This document shows, piece by piece, positions 20,513-29,351 of a stretch of DNA of 64,000 nt. The stretch comes from Xanthobacter sp. NM-25 (GTDB lineage: Bacteria; Pseudomonadota; Alphaproteobacteria; Rhizobiales; Xanthobacteraceae), in NCBI RefSeq assembly GCF_022138605.1, contig NZ_JACBFS010000003.1, forward strand, positions 496,001 to 560,000, in the 5' to 3' direction. The first letter of the stretch is position 1, and the number at the start of each line of letters is the position of its first letter. Under the pieces are notes generated by a model. The model saw nothing but the letters and a program-made list of their open reading frames with translations. It was not told the DNA's origin and made no database searches. The position numbers and the translations under genes are program-made.

Positions 20513-21132
20513 TGGAATTCACCGTCAAGACGCTCGACGGCGCTGACGCGGGCTCGGTGACTCTGGCGGACGAGATCTTCGGTCTCGAGCCCCGCGCAGA
20601 CATCCTGCACCGCATGGTGACCTGGCAGCTGGCCCGCCGTCAGGCCGGCACGCACCGCACCAAGGGACGTTCGGAGATCAACCGGACGTCCAAGAAAATG
20701 TACAAGCAGAAGGGCACCGGTAATGCCCGCCATGGCGCGGCGTCTGCGCCGCAGTTCCGTGGCGGCGGTCGCGCCTTCGGTCCGGTCGTGCGCTCCCATG
20801 CGTTCGATCTGCCGAAGAAGGTGCGCGCGCTGGCGCTCAAGCATGCTCTGTCGTCCAAGCTGAAGGCGGAGCAGATCGTGGTGCTCGACAAAGTGTCGCT
20901 CACCGATCCGAAGACCAAGGCTTTGAAGGACCGTTTCGCGCAGCTGGGCTGGGCGTCGGTGCTCATCGTCGATGGCACTGAGGTGGAGCAGAACGTGGCG
21001 CTTGCCGCCCGCAACCTGCCTTATGTGGACGTGCTGCCCGTGCAGGGCATCAACGTCTATGACATCCTGCGCCGCGACAAGCTGGTCCTGACCAAGGCCG
21101 CCGTGGACGCGCTGGAGGCGCGCTTCAAATGA
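20512..21132 (+). CDS. rplD: 50S ribosomal protein L4
   Basis: 206 residues. ATG at 20512 overlaps the rplC stop by one base; the GTG three bases earlier is less likely. The loop that lines the exit tunnel (KKMYKQKGTGNARHGA) is recognisable. In E. coli L4 represses the S10 operon; whether it does so here is unknown. Confidence 0.98.
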   Translation: MEFTVKTLDGADAGSVTLADEIFGLEPRADILHRMVTWQLARRQAGTHRTKGRSEINRTSKKMYKQKGTGNARHGAASAPQFRGGGRAFGPVVRSHAFDLPKKVRALALKHALSSKLKAEQIVVLDKVSLTDPKTKALKDRFAQLGWASVLIVDGTEVEQNVALAARNLPYVDVLPVQGINVYDILRRDKLVLTKAAVDALEARFK

Positions 21133-21434
21133 GCACGCGCAACATCGAGCCGCGTCATTACGACGTCATCGTCTCGCCGGTGATCACTGAAAAGGCTACC
21201 ACCGCGAGCGAGCAGAGCAAGGTCGTCTTCAACGTGGCCAAGACCGCCACCAAGCCGGCGATCAAGGAAGCGGTGGAGAAGCTCTTCGACGTGAAGGTCA
21301 AGAGCGTCAACACGCTGGTCCGTAAGGGCAAGGTGAAGATCTTCCGCGGCCGCAAGGGCGTCCAGAGCGACGTCAAGAAGGCTGTCGTGACCCTCGAAGA
21401 GGGCCAGAAGATCGACATCACCACGGGCCTCTGA
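21129..21434 (+). CDS. rplW: 50S ribosomal protein L23
   Basis: 101 residues with SPVITEKAT near the N-terminus and the KGKVKIFRGRKG loop. Lies at the tunnel exit, docking site for trigger factor and SRP. ATGA overlap with rplD indicates coupled translation. Confidence 0.97.
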   Translation: MSTRNIEPRHYDVIVSPVITEKATTASEQSKVVFNVAKTATKPAIKEAVEKLFDVKVKSVNTLVRKGKVKIFRGRKGVQSDVKKAVVTLEEGQKIDITTGL

Positions 21435-21459
21435 GAGCCGAGGGGAACGGGATAAGACC

Positions 21460-22293
21460 ATGGCGCTGAAGCATTTCAAGCCGGTCACGCCGAGCCTTCG
21501 CCAGCTCGTGATCGTGGACCGCTCCGGCCTCTACAAGGGCAAGCCGGTGAAGACGCTGACCGAGGGCAAGAGCTCATCGGGCGGCCGTAACAACAATGGC
21601 CGCATCACCGTCCGCTTCCGCGGCGGCGGCCATAAGCAGACCTACCGTCTGGTGGACTTCAAGCGCACCAAGCGTGATGTTGCCGCGAGCGTGGAGCGGA
21701 TCGAGTACGATCCCAACCGCACCGCCTTCATCGCCCTCATCAAGTATGAGGATGGTGAGCTTGCCTACATCCTGGCGCCGCAGCGTCTAGCGGTTGGCGA
21801 TCAGGTGATCGCTGGTTCGCAGGTGGACGTGAAGCCCGGCAATGCCGGTCCGCTGTCTTCGCTGCCGGTGGGCACCATCGTGCACAACGTGGAGCTGAAG
21901 CAGGGTAAGGGCGGCCAGATCGCCCGCTCTGCCGGCAGCTACGCGCAGATCGTGGGTCGCGACGAGGGTTATGTCATCCTTCGTCTGAACTCGGGCGAGC
22001 AGCGCCTGGTGCATGGCGCCTGCTATGCGACGGTCGGGGCGGTGTCCAACCCGGACCATATGAACATCTCGCTCGGCAAGGCCGGGCGGAACCGGTGGCT
22101 TGGCCAGCGCCCGCATAACCGCGGCGTCGTCATGAACCCGGTTGACCATCCGCACGGCGGCGGCGAAGGCCGCACCTCGGGTGGCCGGCATCCGGTCACG
22201 CCCTGGGGCATTCCCACCAAGGGCAAGAAGACCCGCAGCAACAAGGCGACGGACAAGTTCATCGTGTCCAGCCGCCACAAGCGGAAGAAGTGA
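21460..22293 (+). CDS. rplB: 50S ribosomal protein L2
   Basis: 277 residues, standard. Contains the GRNNNGRITVRFRGGGHKQTYR start region and the VDHPHGGGEGRTSGGRHPV segment with the histidine important for peptidyl-transferase function. Confidence 0.98.
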   Translation: MALKHFKPVTPSLRQLVIVDRSGLYKGKPVKTLTEGKSSSGGRNNNGRITVRFRGGGHKQTYRLVDFKRTKRDVAASVERIEYDPNRTAFIALIKYEDGELAYILAPQRLAVGDQVIAGSQVDVKPGNAGPLSSLPVGTIVHNVELKQGKGGQIARSAGSYAQIVGRDEGYVILRLNSGEQRLVHGACYATVGAVSNPDHMNISLGKAGRNRWLGQRPHNRGVVMNPVDHPHGGGEGRTSGGRHPVTPWGIPTKGKKTRSNKATDKFIVSSRHKRKK

Positions 22294-22304
22294 GGGCCTG
22301 ACAG

Positions 22305-22583
22305 ATGACACGGTCGGTTTGGAAGGGCCCGTTCGTCGACGGCTACCTCCTGAAGAAGGCGGAAGCCGCTCAGGGTTCGGGTCGCAGGGACGTGCTCAAG
22401 ATCTGGAGCCGTCGCTCCACCATCCTGCCCCAGTTCGTGGGGCTCACCTTCGGCGTCTATAACGGGCAGAAGCATGTGCCCGTGTCGGTCACCGAAGACA
22501 TGATCGGTCACAAGTTCGGTGAGTTCGCCCCCACGCGGACCTACTACGGACACGCGGCCGACAAGAAGTCGAAGCGGCGGTGA
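22305..22583 (+). CDS. rpsS: 30S ribosomal protein S19
   Basis: 92 residues, starting MTRSVWKGPFVDGYLLKKAE, with the HKFGEFAPTRTY signature. Binds the 30S head near S13. Confidence 0.98.
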   Translation: MTRSVWKGPFVDGYLLKKAEAAQGSGRRDVLKIWSRRSTILPQFVGLTFGVYNGQKHVPVSVTEDMIGHKFGEFAPTRTYYGHAADKKSKRR

Positions 22584-22589
22584 TCGGTC

Positions 22590-22970
22590 ATGGGTAAGCA
22601 GGCAAAGCCCCGCGCGCTCGCGGACAACGAAGCCAAGGCGGTTGCGCGTAATTTGCGCGTGTCGCCTCAGAAGCTGAATCTGGTCGCGGGCCTGATCCGC
22701 GGCAAGAAGGTGGCGACGGCTCTCGCCGATCTCGAGTTCTCTCACAAGCGGATCGCCCGTGATGTGAAGAAGTGCCTCGAGAGCGCGATCGCCAACGCCG
22801 AGAACAACCACGAGCTCGACGTGGACGATCTGATCGTCGCCGAGGCGCATGTGGGTAAGGGTCTGGTGATGAAGCGGTTCTCGCCGCGGGCGCGCGGTCG
22901 CGCCTCGCGGATCGAGAAGCCCTTCTCCCACATCACCATCGTGGTGCGGGAAGTCGAGGAGCGGGCCTGA
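22590..22970 (+). CDS. rplV: 50S ribosomal protein L22
   Basis: 126 residues. The beta-hairpin reaching into the exit tunnel (KRFSPRARGRASRIEKPFSH) is intact. The stop overlaps the rpsC start (TGATG). Confidence 0.98.
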   Translation: MGKQAKPRALADNEAKAVARNLRVSPQKLNLVAGLIRGKKVATALADLEFSHKRIARDVKKCLESAIANAENNHELDVDDLIVAEAHVGKGLVMKRFSPRARGRASRIEKPFSHITIVVREVEERA

Positions 22971-23713
22971 TGGGTCAGAAGGTCAATCCGGTCGGGCTCC
23001 GGCTCGGCATCAACCGCACGTGGGACAGCCGCTGGTTCGCCAACAAGGGCGAGTACGGCAAGCTGCTGCACGAAGACATCAAGATCCGCGAGATGCTGCT
23101 GAAGCAGCTCAAGCAGGCGGCCGTGGCCAAGGTCGTGATCGAGCGTCCGCACAAGAAGTGCCGTGTCACCATCTACTCGGCCCGCCCGGGTGTGGTGATC
23201 GGCAAGAAGGGCGCGGACATCGAAAAGCTGCGCCGCAAGGTTTCCGAGATGACCACCTCGGAAGTCTTCATCAATATCGTCGAGATTCGGAAGCCTGAGA
23301 TCGACGCCAAGCTGGTGGCCGACTCCATCGCCCAGCAGCTGGAGCGCCGTGTGGCATTCCGCCGCGCCATGAAGCGCGCCGTGCAGTCGGCGATGCGTCT
23401 GGGCGCGGAAGGCATTCGTATCAACTGTTCCGGCCGTCTGGGCGGGGCTGAGATCGCGCGCCTGGAGTGGTATCGCGAAGGTCGCGTGCCGCTGCACACC
23501 TTGCGCGCTGACGTGGATTATGGCACGGCGACCGCCTTCACCACCTACGGCACCTGCGGTGTCAAGGTGTGGATCTTCAAGGGCGAGATCCTCGAGCACG
23601 ATCCGATGGCGCAGGACAAGCGCCAGGCCGAGCAGGAAGCCGGGCCTTCTTCGCGTCCCCAGCGGCGCGAGCGGGGCGATCGTGACCGCGGTGACCGCGG
23701 CGAGCGCGCCTGA
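22970..23713 (+). CDS. rpsC: 30S ribosomal protein S3
   Basis: 247 residues with a KH domain (GVVIGKKGADIEKLRRKV) and the conserved C-terminal domain to YGTCGVKVWIFKGE. The last ~35 residues are a charged Arg/Asp/Glu extension (GDRDRGDRGERA) common in alphaproteobacteria. Confidence 0.98.
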   Translation: MGQKVNPVGLRLGINRTWDSRWFANKGEYGKLLHEDIKIREMLLKQLKQAAVAKVVIERPHKKCRVTIYSARPGVVIGKKGADIEKLRRKVSEMTTSEVFINIVEIRKPEIDAKLVADSIAQQLERRVAFRRAMKRAVQSAMRLGAEGIRINCSGRLGGAEIARLEWYREGRVPLHTLRADVDYGTATAFTTYGTCGVKVWIFKGEILEHDPMAQDKRQAEQEAGPSSRPQRRERGDRDRGDRGERA

Positions 23714-23742
23714 CGGCCGGCGAGAAAGAAGGCGATTAAGCC

Positions 23743-24156
23743 ATGCTGCAACCCAAGCGCACCAAGTTCCGTAAGCAGTTCAAGGGACGCATTCACGGCG
23801 TCGCCAAGGGCGGTACGGACCTCAACTTCGGCGAGTTTGGCCTCAAGGCCATGGAGCCGGAGCGCGTGACGGCCCGCCAGATCGAGGCGGCCCGTCGTGC
23901 CATGACCCGTCACATGAAGCGTGCCGGCCGTGTGTGGATCCGCGTGTTCCCCGATGTGCCCGTCTCGTCCAAGCCCACCGAAGTGCGTATGGGTAAGGGC
24001 AAGGGCGCGCCGGAGTACTGGGCGGCCAAGATCAAGCCCGGTCGCATCATGTTCGAGATCGACGGCGTGAGTGTGGAGCTCGCCCGCGAGGCGTTGACCC
24101 TCGCCGCCGCGAAGCTGCCGATCAAGACGCGCTTCATCCAGCGCATCGCCGAGTGA
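23743..24156 (+). CDS. rplP: 50S ribosomal protein L16
   Basis: 137 residues, MLQPKRTKFRKQFKGR start and the MGKGKGAPEYWAAKIKPG segment. Organises the A-site of the large subunit. Confidence 0.98.
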   Translation: MLQPKRTKFRKQFKGRIHGVAKGGTDLNFGEFGLKAMEPERVTARQIEAARRAMTRHMKRAGRVWIRVFPDVPVSSKPTEVRMGKGKGAPEYWAAKIKPGRIMFEIDGVSVELAREALTLAAAKLPIKTRFIQRIAE

Positions 24157-24166
24157 GGAGAGGCTC

Positions 24167-24379
24167 ATGAAAGCCGAGGACGTTCGGGCCCTCAGCCCCG
24201 ATCAGCTCGCCGATGAGCTGCTGAAGCTGAAGAAGGAACAGTTCAACCTGCGCTTCCAGAAGGCGACGGGTCAGCTGGAGAACACTGCGCGGTCCAAGGT
24301 GATTCGTCGCGATATCGCGCGGATCATCACCGTGCAGAACCAGAAGCGTGCCGGTGCGCCGGCGCAGAAGGCGAAGTGA
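24167..24379 (+). CDS. rpmC: 50S ribosomal protein L29
   Basis: 70 residues, two-helix protein with the LKKEQFNLRFQKATGQLEN signature. Sits near the tunnel exit beside L23. Confidence 0.96.
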   Translation: MKAEDVRALSPDQLADELLKLKKEQFNLRFQKATGQLENTARSKVIRRDIARIITVQNQKRAGAPAQKAK

Positions 24380-24386
24380 GGAAGCG

Positions 24387-24635
24387 ATGCCGAAGCGCGT
24401 GCTCCAGGGCGTCGTGGTGAGCGACAAGACCGACAAGACCGTGGTGGTCCGGGTGGAGCGGCGCTTCACCCATCCGCTGCTCAAGAAGACCGTTCGGCGG
24501 TCCAAGAAGTATCATGCCCATGACGAGGCGAATGCCTGGAAGGTGGGCGATACGGTTTGGATCGAGGAGCATCGGCCGCTCTCCAAGCTGAAGAACTGGA
24601 TCGTGGTCCAGGGCGAGAAGCGGGCTGAGGTCTGA
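24387..24635 (+). CDS. rpsQ: 30S ribosomal protein S17
   Basis: 82 residues with the start at 24387 (MPKRVLQGVVVSDKTDKTVVV), GTGAGGAAG upstream. Typical OB-fold S17. Last gene before a 203-base break in the superoperon. Confidence 0.97.
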   Translation: MPKRVLQGVVVSDKTDKTVVVRVERRFTHPLLKKTVRRSKKYHAHDEANAWKVGDTVWIEEHRPLSKLKNWIVVQGEKRAEV

Positions 24636-24838
24636 GAGCTTCAAGGCTTCTCACCCGGGTGAGTCATCCGGGTGAGGGAAGGTGCCCCGACGCTGGGTCC
24701 GTTGTCGTGTTCCGGGAAACCGGCCGGCGAGAGGAGACCGCATCGCGGCGACCTCGTGTTCGATGAGCGGGCACGGGGAGTGAGGATTAAGGCAAAGCCG
24801 GTCATCCGGTGGCGCCGGATGACGAGAACAGGTGCGTC
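24636..24838 (+). promoter_or_regulatory. 203-base rpsQ-rplN spacer with repeats and a hairpin
   Basis: The longest gap within the S10-spc run. It has a perfect 14-base palindrome CTCACCCGGGTGAG (24650-24663), a direct repeat of CCGGGTGAG (24655 and 24668), and a perfect 9-bp stem GTCATCCGG/CCGGATGAC with a 5-base loop (24801-24823) ending 15 bases before the rplN start. In E. coli rplN begins the spc operon, so this may be an internal promoter or control leader. No convincing -35/-10 pair was found. Confidence 0.5.
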
Positions 24839-25207
24839 ATGATCCAGATGCAGACCAATCTCGACGTGGCGGACAATTCCGGTGCGCGTCGTGTCATGTG
24901 CATCAAGGTGCTTGGCGGCTCGAAGCGGAAGTACGCTCACGTGGGCGACATCATCGTGGTGTCGGTCAAGGAAGCCATTCCGCGGGGCCGCGTGAAGAAG
25001 GGCGATGTGATGAAGGCCGTGGTGGTTCGCACCGCCAAGGACATTCGTCGCGTTGACGGCTCCGTGATCCGTTTCGACCGCAATGCGGCCGTGCTGATCA
25101 ACAACAACAAGGAGCCCGTCGGCACCCGTATCTTCGGACCGGTTCCGCGCGAGCTGCGCTCCAAGAACCACATGAAGATCATCTCGCTGGCGCCGGAGGT
25201 GCTGTGA
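24839..25207 (+). CDS. rplN: 50S ribosomal protein L14
   Basis: 122 residues, starting MIQMQTNLDVADNSGARRVMC, the normal start; the frame is open upstream but not conserved. The 24801-24823 hairpin precedes the start and could mask or present the ribosome site. Stop overlaps the rplX start. Confidence 0.97.
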   Translation: MIQMQTNLDVADNSGARRVMCIKVLGGSKRKYAHVGDIIVVSVKEAIPRGRVKKGDVMKAVVVRTAKDIRRVDGSVIRFDRNAAVLINNNKEPVGTRIFGPVPRELRSKNHMKIISLAPEVL

Positions 25208-25524
25208 TGGCCGCGAAGATCAAGAAGGGCGACAAGGTCGTCGTCCTCGCTGGCCGCGACAAGGGCCGCACCGGCGAGGTTATCCAGGTCATGCCGAAGG
25301 ACGAGCGCGCGCTCGTGCGCGGCGTGAACGTCGTCAAGCGCCACCAGCGCCAGACCGCGAACCAGGAAGGTGGGATCATCTCGAAGGAGGCCCCCATCCA
25401 CCTGTCGAACATTGCGGTGGCCGATCCTAAGGATGGCAAGCCCACCCGCGTCGGTTTCCAGGTGCTGGAGGACGGGAACAAGGTCCGCGTGGCCAAGCGC
25501 TCCGGGGAGAAGATCGATGGCTGA
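25207..25524 (+). CDS. rplX: 50S ribosomal protein L24
   Basis: 105 residues with a KOW motif (KKGDKVVVLAGRDKGRTGEV). ATG 25207 overlaps the rplN stop (TGATG). Overlaps rplE by 8 bases. Confidence 0.97.
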   Translation: MAAKIKKGDKVVVLAGRDKGRTGEVIQVMPKDERALVRGVNVVKRHQRQTANQEGGIISKEAPIHLSNIAVADPKDGKPTRVGFQVLEDGNKVRVAKRSGEKIDG

Positions 25525-26071
25525 GGCGTATACCCCGCGGCTCCGCGCCCATTACGACACCGTGGTGCGGCCGAAGCTGATCGAGCAGTTCGGCTACAAG
25601 AACCCCATGGAAGTGCCGACGATCGAGAAGATCGTCATCAACATGGGCGTGGGCGAAGCCACCGCCGACACCAAGAAGGCGACGACCGCCGCCGCGGATC
25701 TCGCGCTGATCGCCGGCCAGAAGCCGGTGCTCACTCGCGCCCGCAAGGCGATCTCGAACTTCAAGCTGCGCGAGAACCAGCCGGTGGGCACCAAGGTGAC
25801 CCTCCGCAAGGTGCGCATGTATGAGTTCCTCGACCGGCTCGTGACCATGGCTCTGCCGCGTGTTCGCGATTTCCGCGGGCTCAACCCCAAGAGCTTCGAT
25901 GGCCGTGGCAACTACGCCATGGGCATCAAGGAGCACATTGTGTTCCCCGAGATCAACTACGACCGCGTCGAGCAGATCTGGGGCATGGACATCATCGTGT
26001 GCACCACGGCGAAGACGGACGACGAGGCCCGGGCGCTGCTCAAGGCCTTTAACTTCCCCTTCCGCCAGTGA
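25517..26071 (+). CDS. rplE: 50S ribosomal protein L5
   Basis: 184 residues starting MAEAYTPRLRAHYDTVV; binds 5S rRNA. The start lies 8 bases inside rplX, fixed by homology (EKIVINMGVGEA follows at the usual distance). Confidence 0.97.
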   Translation: MAEAYTPRLRAHYDTVVRPKLIEQFGYKNPMEVPTIEKIVINMGVGEATADTKKATTAAADLALIAGQKPVLTRARKAISNFKLRENQPVGTKVTLRKVRMYEFLDRLVTMALPRVRDFRGLNPKSFDGRGNYAMGIKEHIVFPEINYDRVEQIWGMDIIVCTTAKTDDEARALLKAFNFPFRQ

Positions 26072-26080
26072 TCGATTAGA

Positions 26081-26107
26081 AGGGGCGCTTCGATTCGGTG
26101 CGCCCCT
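26081..26107 (+). repeat. Intercistronic hairpin rplE-rpsN
   Basis: AGGGGCGC (26081-26088) and GCGCCCCT (26100-26107) form an 8-bp stem with an 11-base loop just after rplE, in a 141-base gap. No T-run follows; more likely a processing or attenuation element than a full terminator, since rpsN and the rest of spc continue on the same strand. Confidence 0.6.
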
Positions 26108-26212
26108 CGCCGTCTCCGTAAGGGGTGCGGCGACCGAGTGACTGTTTCGAGTGCTTTTCCGGCCGTGAGGGGGTGAGAACGCGCCCTCAAACGCGGAGAA
26201 CAGGAGCAAGAG

Positions 26213-26518
26213 ATGGCGAAGAAGAGCGCGGTCGAGACGAACGAGCGCCGCCGCAAGCTGGCAGCCAGCCAGGCGGCGAAGCGCGCGCGTCTGAAGGCGA
26301 TCGTGAACGACAAGACGCTGCCGATCGAGGAGCGCTTCCAGGCGTCCTTGAAGCTGGCGCAGATGCCGCGCAACGGCGCGAAGATCCGGATCCGCAATCG
26401 TTGCGAGGTCACGGGTCGTCCCCGTGCGTTCTATCGGAAGCTCAAGATGAGCCGTGTGGCACTGCGTGAGCTCGGCAACCAGGGCATGATTCCTGGTCTC
26501 GTGAAGTCGAGCTGGTGA
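26213..26518 (+). CDS. rpsN: 30S ribosomal protein S14 (zinc-free type)
   Basis: 101 residues starting MAKKSAVETNERRRKL with the RNRCEVTGRPRAFYRK signature. The longer form lacking the CXXC zinc ribbons, as expected for this class. Confidence 0.97.
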   Translation: MAKKSAVETNERRRKLAASQAAKRARLKAIVNDKTLPIEERFQASLKLAQMPRNGAKIRIRNRCEVTGRPRAFYRKLKMSRVALRELGNQGMIPGLVKSSW

Positions 26519-26528
26519 GGAGGATCGC

Positions 26529-26927
26529 ATGTCTGTGAATGATCCCATCGGCGATCTGATCACCCGTATCCGCAACGCGCAGATGCGCCGCAAGGACAAG
26601 ACCCAGAGCCCCGGCTCGCGTCTTCGTGCCTCGGTGCTCGATGTGCTGCGCGATGAGGGCTATATCCGCGGTTACACCACCACGGACCAGGGCAATGGCC
26701 GCAGCGAGTTCGAGATCGAGCTCAAGTATTTCGATGGCGTGCCGGTGATCCGCGAGATCGCCCGTGTCTCGAAGCCCGGCCGGCGCGTTTATGCTTCGGT
26801 GAAGAACCTGCCCCGAGTTGCCAACGGTCTCGGCATCGCCGTCGTCTCCACGCCGCAGGGCGTGATGGCCGACCACGAAGCCCGCGACAAGAACGTTGGT
26901 GGCGAAGTGCTCTGCACCGTCTTCTGA
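26529..26927 (+). CDS. rpsH: 30S ribosomal protein S8
   Basis: 132 residues, MSVNDPIGDLITRIRNAQ start and the GLGIAVVSTPQGVMADHEA C-terminal motif. In E. coli S8 represses the spc operon. Confidence 0.97.
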   Translation: MSVNDPIGDLITRIRNAQMRRKDKTQSPGSRLRASVLDVLRDEGYIRGYTTTDQGNGRSEFEIELKYFDGVPVIREIARVSKPGRRVYASVKNLPRVANGLGIAVVSTPQGVMADHEARDKNVGGEVLCTVF

Positions 26928-26943
26928 GGCGAAGGAGGATAGA

Positions 26944-27477
26944 ATGTCGAAGATCGGCAAGCTTCCCGTCGCCATTCCGGCGGGCGTCACGGCCTCGCTG
27001 AGCGGGCAGACGGTGAAGGTGAAGGGTCCGAAGGGCGCCCTCGAGCTGACCTTGGTGGAAGAAATTGCCGCCAAGCTCGAGGGATCCGAGATCCTGCTTT
27101 CCATGACCGGCGAGTCCAACCGCCACAAGGCTATGTGGGGCATGTCCCGCACGCTGGTGGCGAACCTGGTCGAGGGTGTGACCAAGGGCTTCGAGAAAAA
27201 GCTCGAGATCACCGGCGTCGGCTACAAGGCCGCCGTGCAGGGCAAGACCCTCAACCTGTCGCTGGGCTACAGCCACGACGTGCTCTACGCGATCCCGGAA
27301 GGCATCCAGATCGTCACGCCGAAACCCACTGAGGTGATCGTCTCCGGTATCAACCGGCAGCAGGTCGGCCAGGTGGCGGCTGAAATCCGTGAGTTCCGCG
27401 GCCCCGAGCCCTATAAGGGCAAGGGTGTGAAGTACGCGGGCGAATTCATCTTCCGTAAGGAAGGCAAGAAGAAGTAA
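26944..27477 (+). CDS. rplF: 50S ribosomal protein L6
   Basis: 177 residues with the start at 26944 (MSKIGKLPVAIP) behind GAAGGAGG. The PEPYKGKGVKY signature is at the C-terminal end. Confidence 0.97.
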   Translation: MSKIGKLPVAIPAGVTASLSGQTVKVKGPKGALELTLVEEIAAKLEGSEILLSMTGESNRHKAMWGMSRTLVANLVEGVTKGFEKKLEITGVGYKAAVQGKTLNLSLGYSHDVLYAIPEGIQIVTPKPTEVIVSGINRQQVGQVAAEIREFRGPEPYKGKGVKYAGEFIFRKEGKKK

Positions 27478-27489
27478 CGGAGGCGGACC

Positions 27490-27852
27490 ATGGCTAAGGA
27501 TTTGGAGGCGCTGGCGCGCCGCAAGGCCAAGGTGCGCCGCGCCATTCGTGTTGCCGCGAACGGACGCCCGCGCCTGTCGGTGCATCGCACGTCGCAGCAC
27601 ATCTATGCGCAGGTCATCGACGACGCGAAGGGGGAAACCCTCGCTTCCGCGTCGAGCCTGGAGAAGGAGCTGCGCTCCTCGCTCAAGACCGGCGCGGACA
27701 CCGATGCGGCCAAGACCATTGGCAAGCTGGTGGCCGAGCGGGCGCTGGCGAAGGGCGTGTCTACGGTCGTGTTCGACCGTGGCGCATACATCTATCATGG
27801 GCGCGTCAAGGCGCTCGCTGAAGCGGCCCGCGAGGGCGGCCTTCAGTTCTGA
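27490..27852 (+). CDS. rplR: 50S ribosomal protein L18
   Basis: 120 residues; 5S rRNA-binding. RPRLSVHRTSQHIYAQVIDD and FDRGAYIYHGRVKALAEAAREGGL are the conserved segments. Confidence 0.97.
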   Translation: MAKDLEALARRKAKVRRAIRVAANGRPRLSVHRTSQHIYAQVIDDAKGETLASASSLEKELRSSLKTGADTDAAKTIGKLVAERALAKGVSTVVFDRGAYIYHGRVKALAEAAREGGLQF

Positions 27853-27869
27853 CGCGAGGACGTTGAGCA

Positions 27870-28427
27870 ATGGCCCGTGAACGGGAACAGCGCCAGGAGC
27901 GCGAAGATCGCGACAACACGTTTGTGGACAAGCTGGTCCACATCAATCGCGTCGCCAAGGTGGTGAAGGGCGGCCGTCGTTTCGGCTTCGCCGCCCTGGT
28001 TGTGGTGGGTGATCAGAAGGGTCGCGTTGGCTTCGGCCACGGCAAGGCCCGCGAGGTGCCGGAGGCGATCCGCAAGGCGACCGAAAGCGCCAAGCGGGCT
28101 CTGATCCGTGTGCCGCTGCGGGAAGGCCGGACGTTGCACCATGACGTGCATGGCCACCACGGCGCCGGCAAGGTGGTGCTTCGCGCCGCCCCGGCCGGTA
28201 CCGGCATCATCGCCGGCGGCCCGATGCGCGCCGTCTTCGAGACGCTCGGCATGCATGACGTGGTGGCGAAGTCCTTCGGGTCTTCCAACCCCTACAACAT
28301 GATCCGCGCCACCTTCGACGCGCTGAAGAACCAGGACAGCCCGCGCTCGGTTGCCGCGCGCCGTGGCCTCAAGGTCTCGCAGCTTCAGTCCCGCCGCCGC
28401 GTCGAAGACGCGGAAGCGACCGACTGA
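27870..28427 (+). CDS. rpsE: 30S ribosomal protein S5
   Basis: 185 residues. The double-stranded RNA-binding-like N-domain (DKLVHINRVAKVVKGGRRFGF) and the GKAREVPEAIRKA segment are present. The N-terminus has a short charged extension (REREQRQEREDRDN). Confidence 0.97.
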   Translation: MAREREQRQEREDRDNTFVDKLVHINRVAKVVKGGRRFGFAALVVVGDQKGRVGFGHGKAREVPEAIRKATESAKRALIRVPLREGRTLHHDVHGHHGAGKVVLRAAPAGTGIIAGGPMRAVFETLGMHDVVAKSFGSSNPYNMIRATFDALKNQDSPRSVAARRGLKVSQLQSRRRVEDAEATD

Positions 28428-28457
28428 GCGGCGCGAACCGACGATTAGGAGCGCGCC

Positions 28458-28646
28458 ATGAGCGACAAGACCATCACCGTGGAGCAGATCGGTTCGCCGA
28501 TCCGCCGCCCGTTCGTCCAGGAAGCGACCCTCAAGGGTCTTGGGCTGAACAAGCGGCATCGCCGCTCCACTCTCCAGGATACGCCGGCCGTTCGCGGCAT
28601 GATCGCGAAGGTCGCCCACCTCGTCCGCGTGGTCGAGGGGGAGTGA
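28458..28646 (+). CDS. rpmD: 50S ribosomal protein L30
   Basis: 62 residues, starting MSDKTITVEQIGSPIRR, with the LGLNKRHRRSTLQDTP signature. Confidence 0.96.
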   Translation: MSDKTITVEQIGSPIRRPFVQEATLKGLGLNKRHRRSTLQDTPAVRGMIAKVAHLVRVVEGE

Positions 28647-28657
28647 GGAGCTGAACC

Positions 28658-29143
28658 ATGAAGCTCGATGAGATCCGGGACAATCCCGGTGCCCGCAAGA
28701 GCCGGATCCGCGTGGGTCGCGGCATCGGCTCCGGCAAGGGCAAGACCGGCGGTCGCGGCGTGAAGGGCCAGAAGTCCCGCACCGGCGTCGCCGTGAAGGG
28801 GTTCGAAGGCGGTCAGATGCCGCTGCATCGGCGCCTGCCGAAGCGTGGCTTCCACAACATCTTCCGCGTGGACTACAACGAAGTGTCCCTGGGCCGTATC
28901 CAGGAGGCGCTTGATGCCGGCAAGCTCGAGGCTGGCCAGCCGATCACCGTGTCGGCGCTGGTGGCCGCCAATGTTCTGCGTCGTCCCAAGGCGGGCGTGC
29001 GGGTGCTGGGCGGCGGTGAGCTGAAGGCCGCGGTGACCCTCGAAGTCGCCTATGCCACCAAGTCGGTGGTTGCGGCGGTGGAGGGCCTGGGCGGGAAGGT
29101 GATCCTTCTTGCTCCGCCGACGGTTGCCGCCGAAGCGGTGTGA
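28658..29143 (+). CDS. rplO: 50S ribosomal protein L15
   Basis: 161 residues; MKLDEIRDNPGARKSRIRVGRGIGSGKGKT start and the GQMPLHRRLPKRGF motif. Last ribosomal gene before secY. Confidence 0.97.
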   Translation: MKLDEIRDNPGARKSRIRVGRGIGSGKGKTGGRGVKGQKSRTGVAVKGFEGGQMPLHRRLPKRGFHNIFRVDYNEVSLGRIQEALDAGKLEAGQPITVSALVAANVLRRPKAGVRVLGGGELKAAVTLEVAYATKSVVAAVEGLGGKVILLAPPTVAAEAV

Positions 29144-29150
29144 GGAATTG

Positions 29151-29180
29151 CGGCCGGGCCCAGCGCCCGGCCGTTTCGCG
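29151..29180 (+). terminator. rplO-secY hairpin (possible attenuator)
   Basis: CGGCCGGGC and GCCCGGCCG form a perfect 9-bp stem with a 5-base loop (29151-29173), followed by only TTTCG. It starts 8 bases after the rplO stop and probably lowers, rather than ends, transcription into secY. Confidence 0.55.
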
Positions 29181-29323
29181 TGGCGGGGCGGGTTCGCAGC
29201 TGGTATCGAGGGTGCGCAACTGGCGTTGAGCGTGACGGTGCCCGCGGCAAGATCCGAATGGCCCCTTGGCAACCCGGCCTCGTGCCGGGTATGTGCGTTC
29301 TGCGGCGATGTGTCGGCGCCGCC

Positions 29324-29351
29324 TTGGCACCGCAGATCCCGCCCATATATC
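29324..29351 (+). promoter_or_regulatory. Candidate secY promoter
   Basis: TTGGCA (29324-29329) and TATATC (29346-29351) with 16-base spacing lie 41 bases before the secY start, in a 248-base gap after the rplO hairpin. A separate promoter would allow secY-adk to be tuned apart from the ribosomal genes. Confidence 0.45.
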
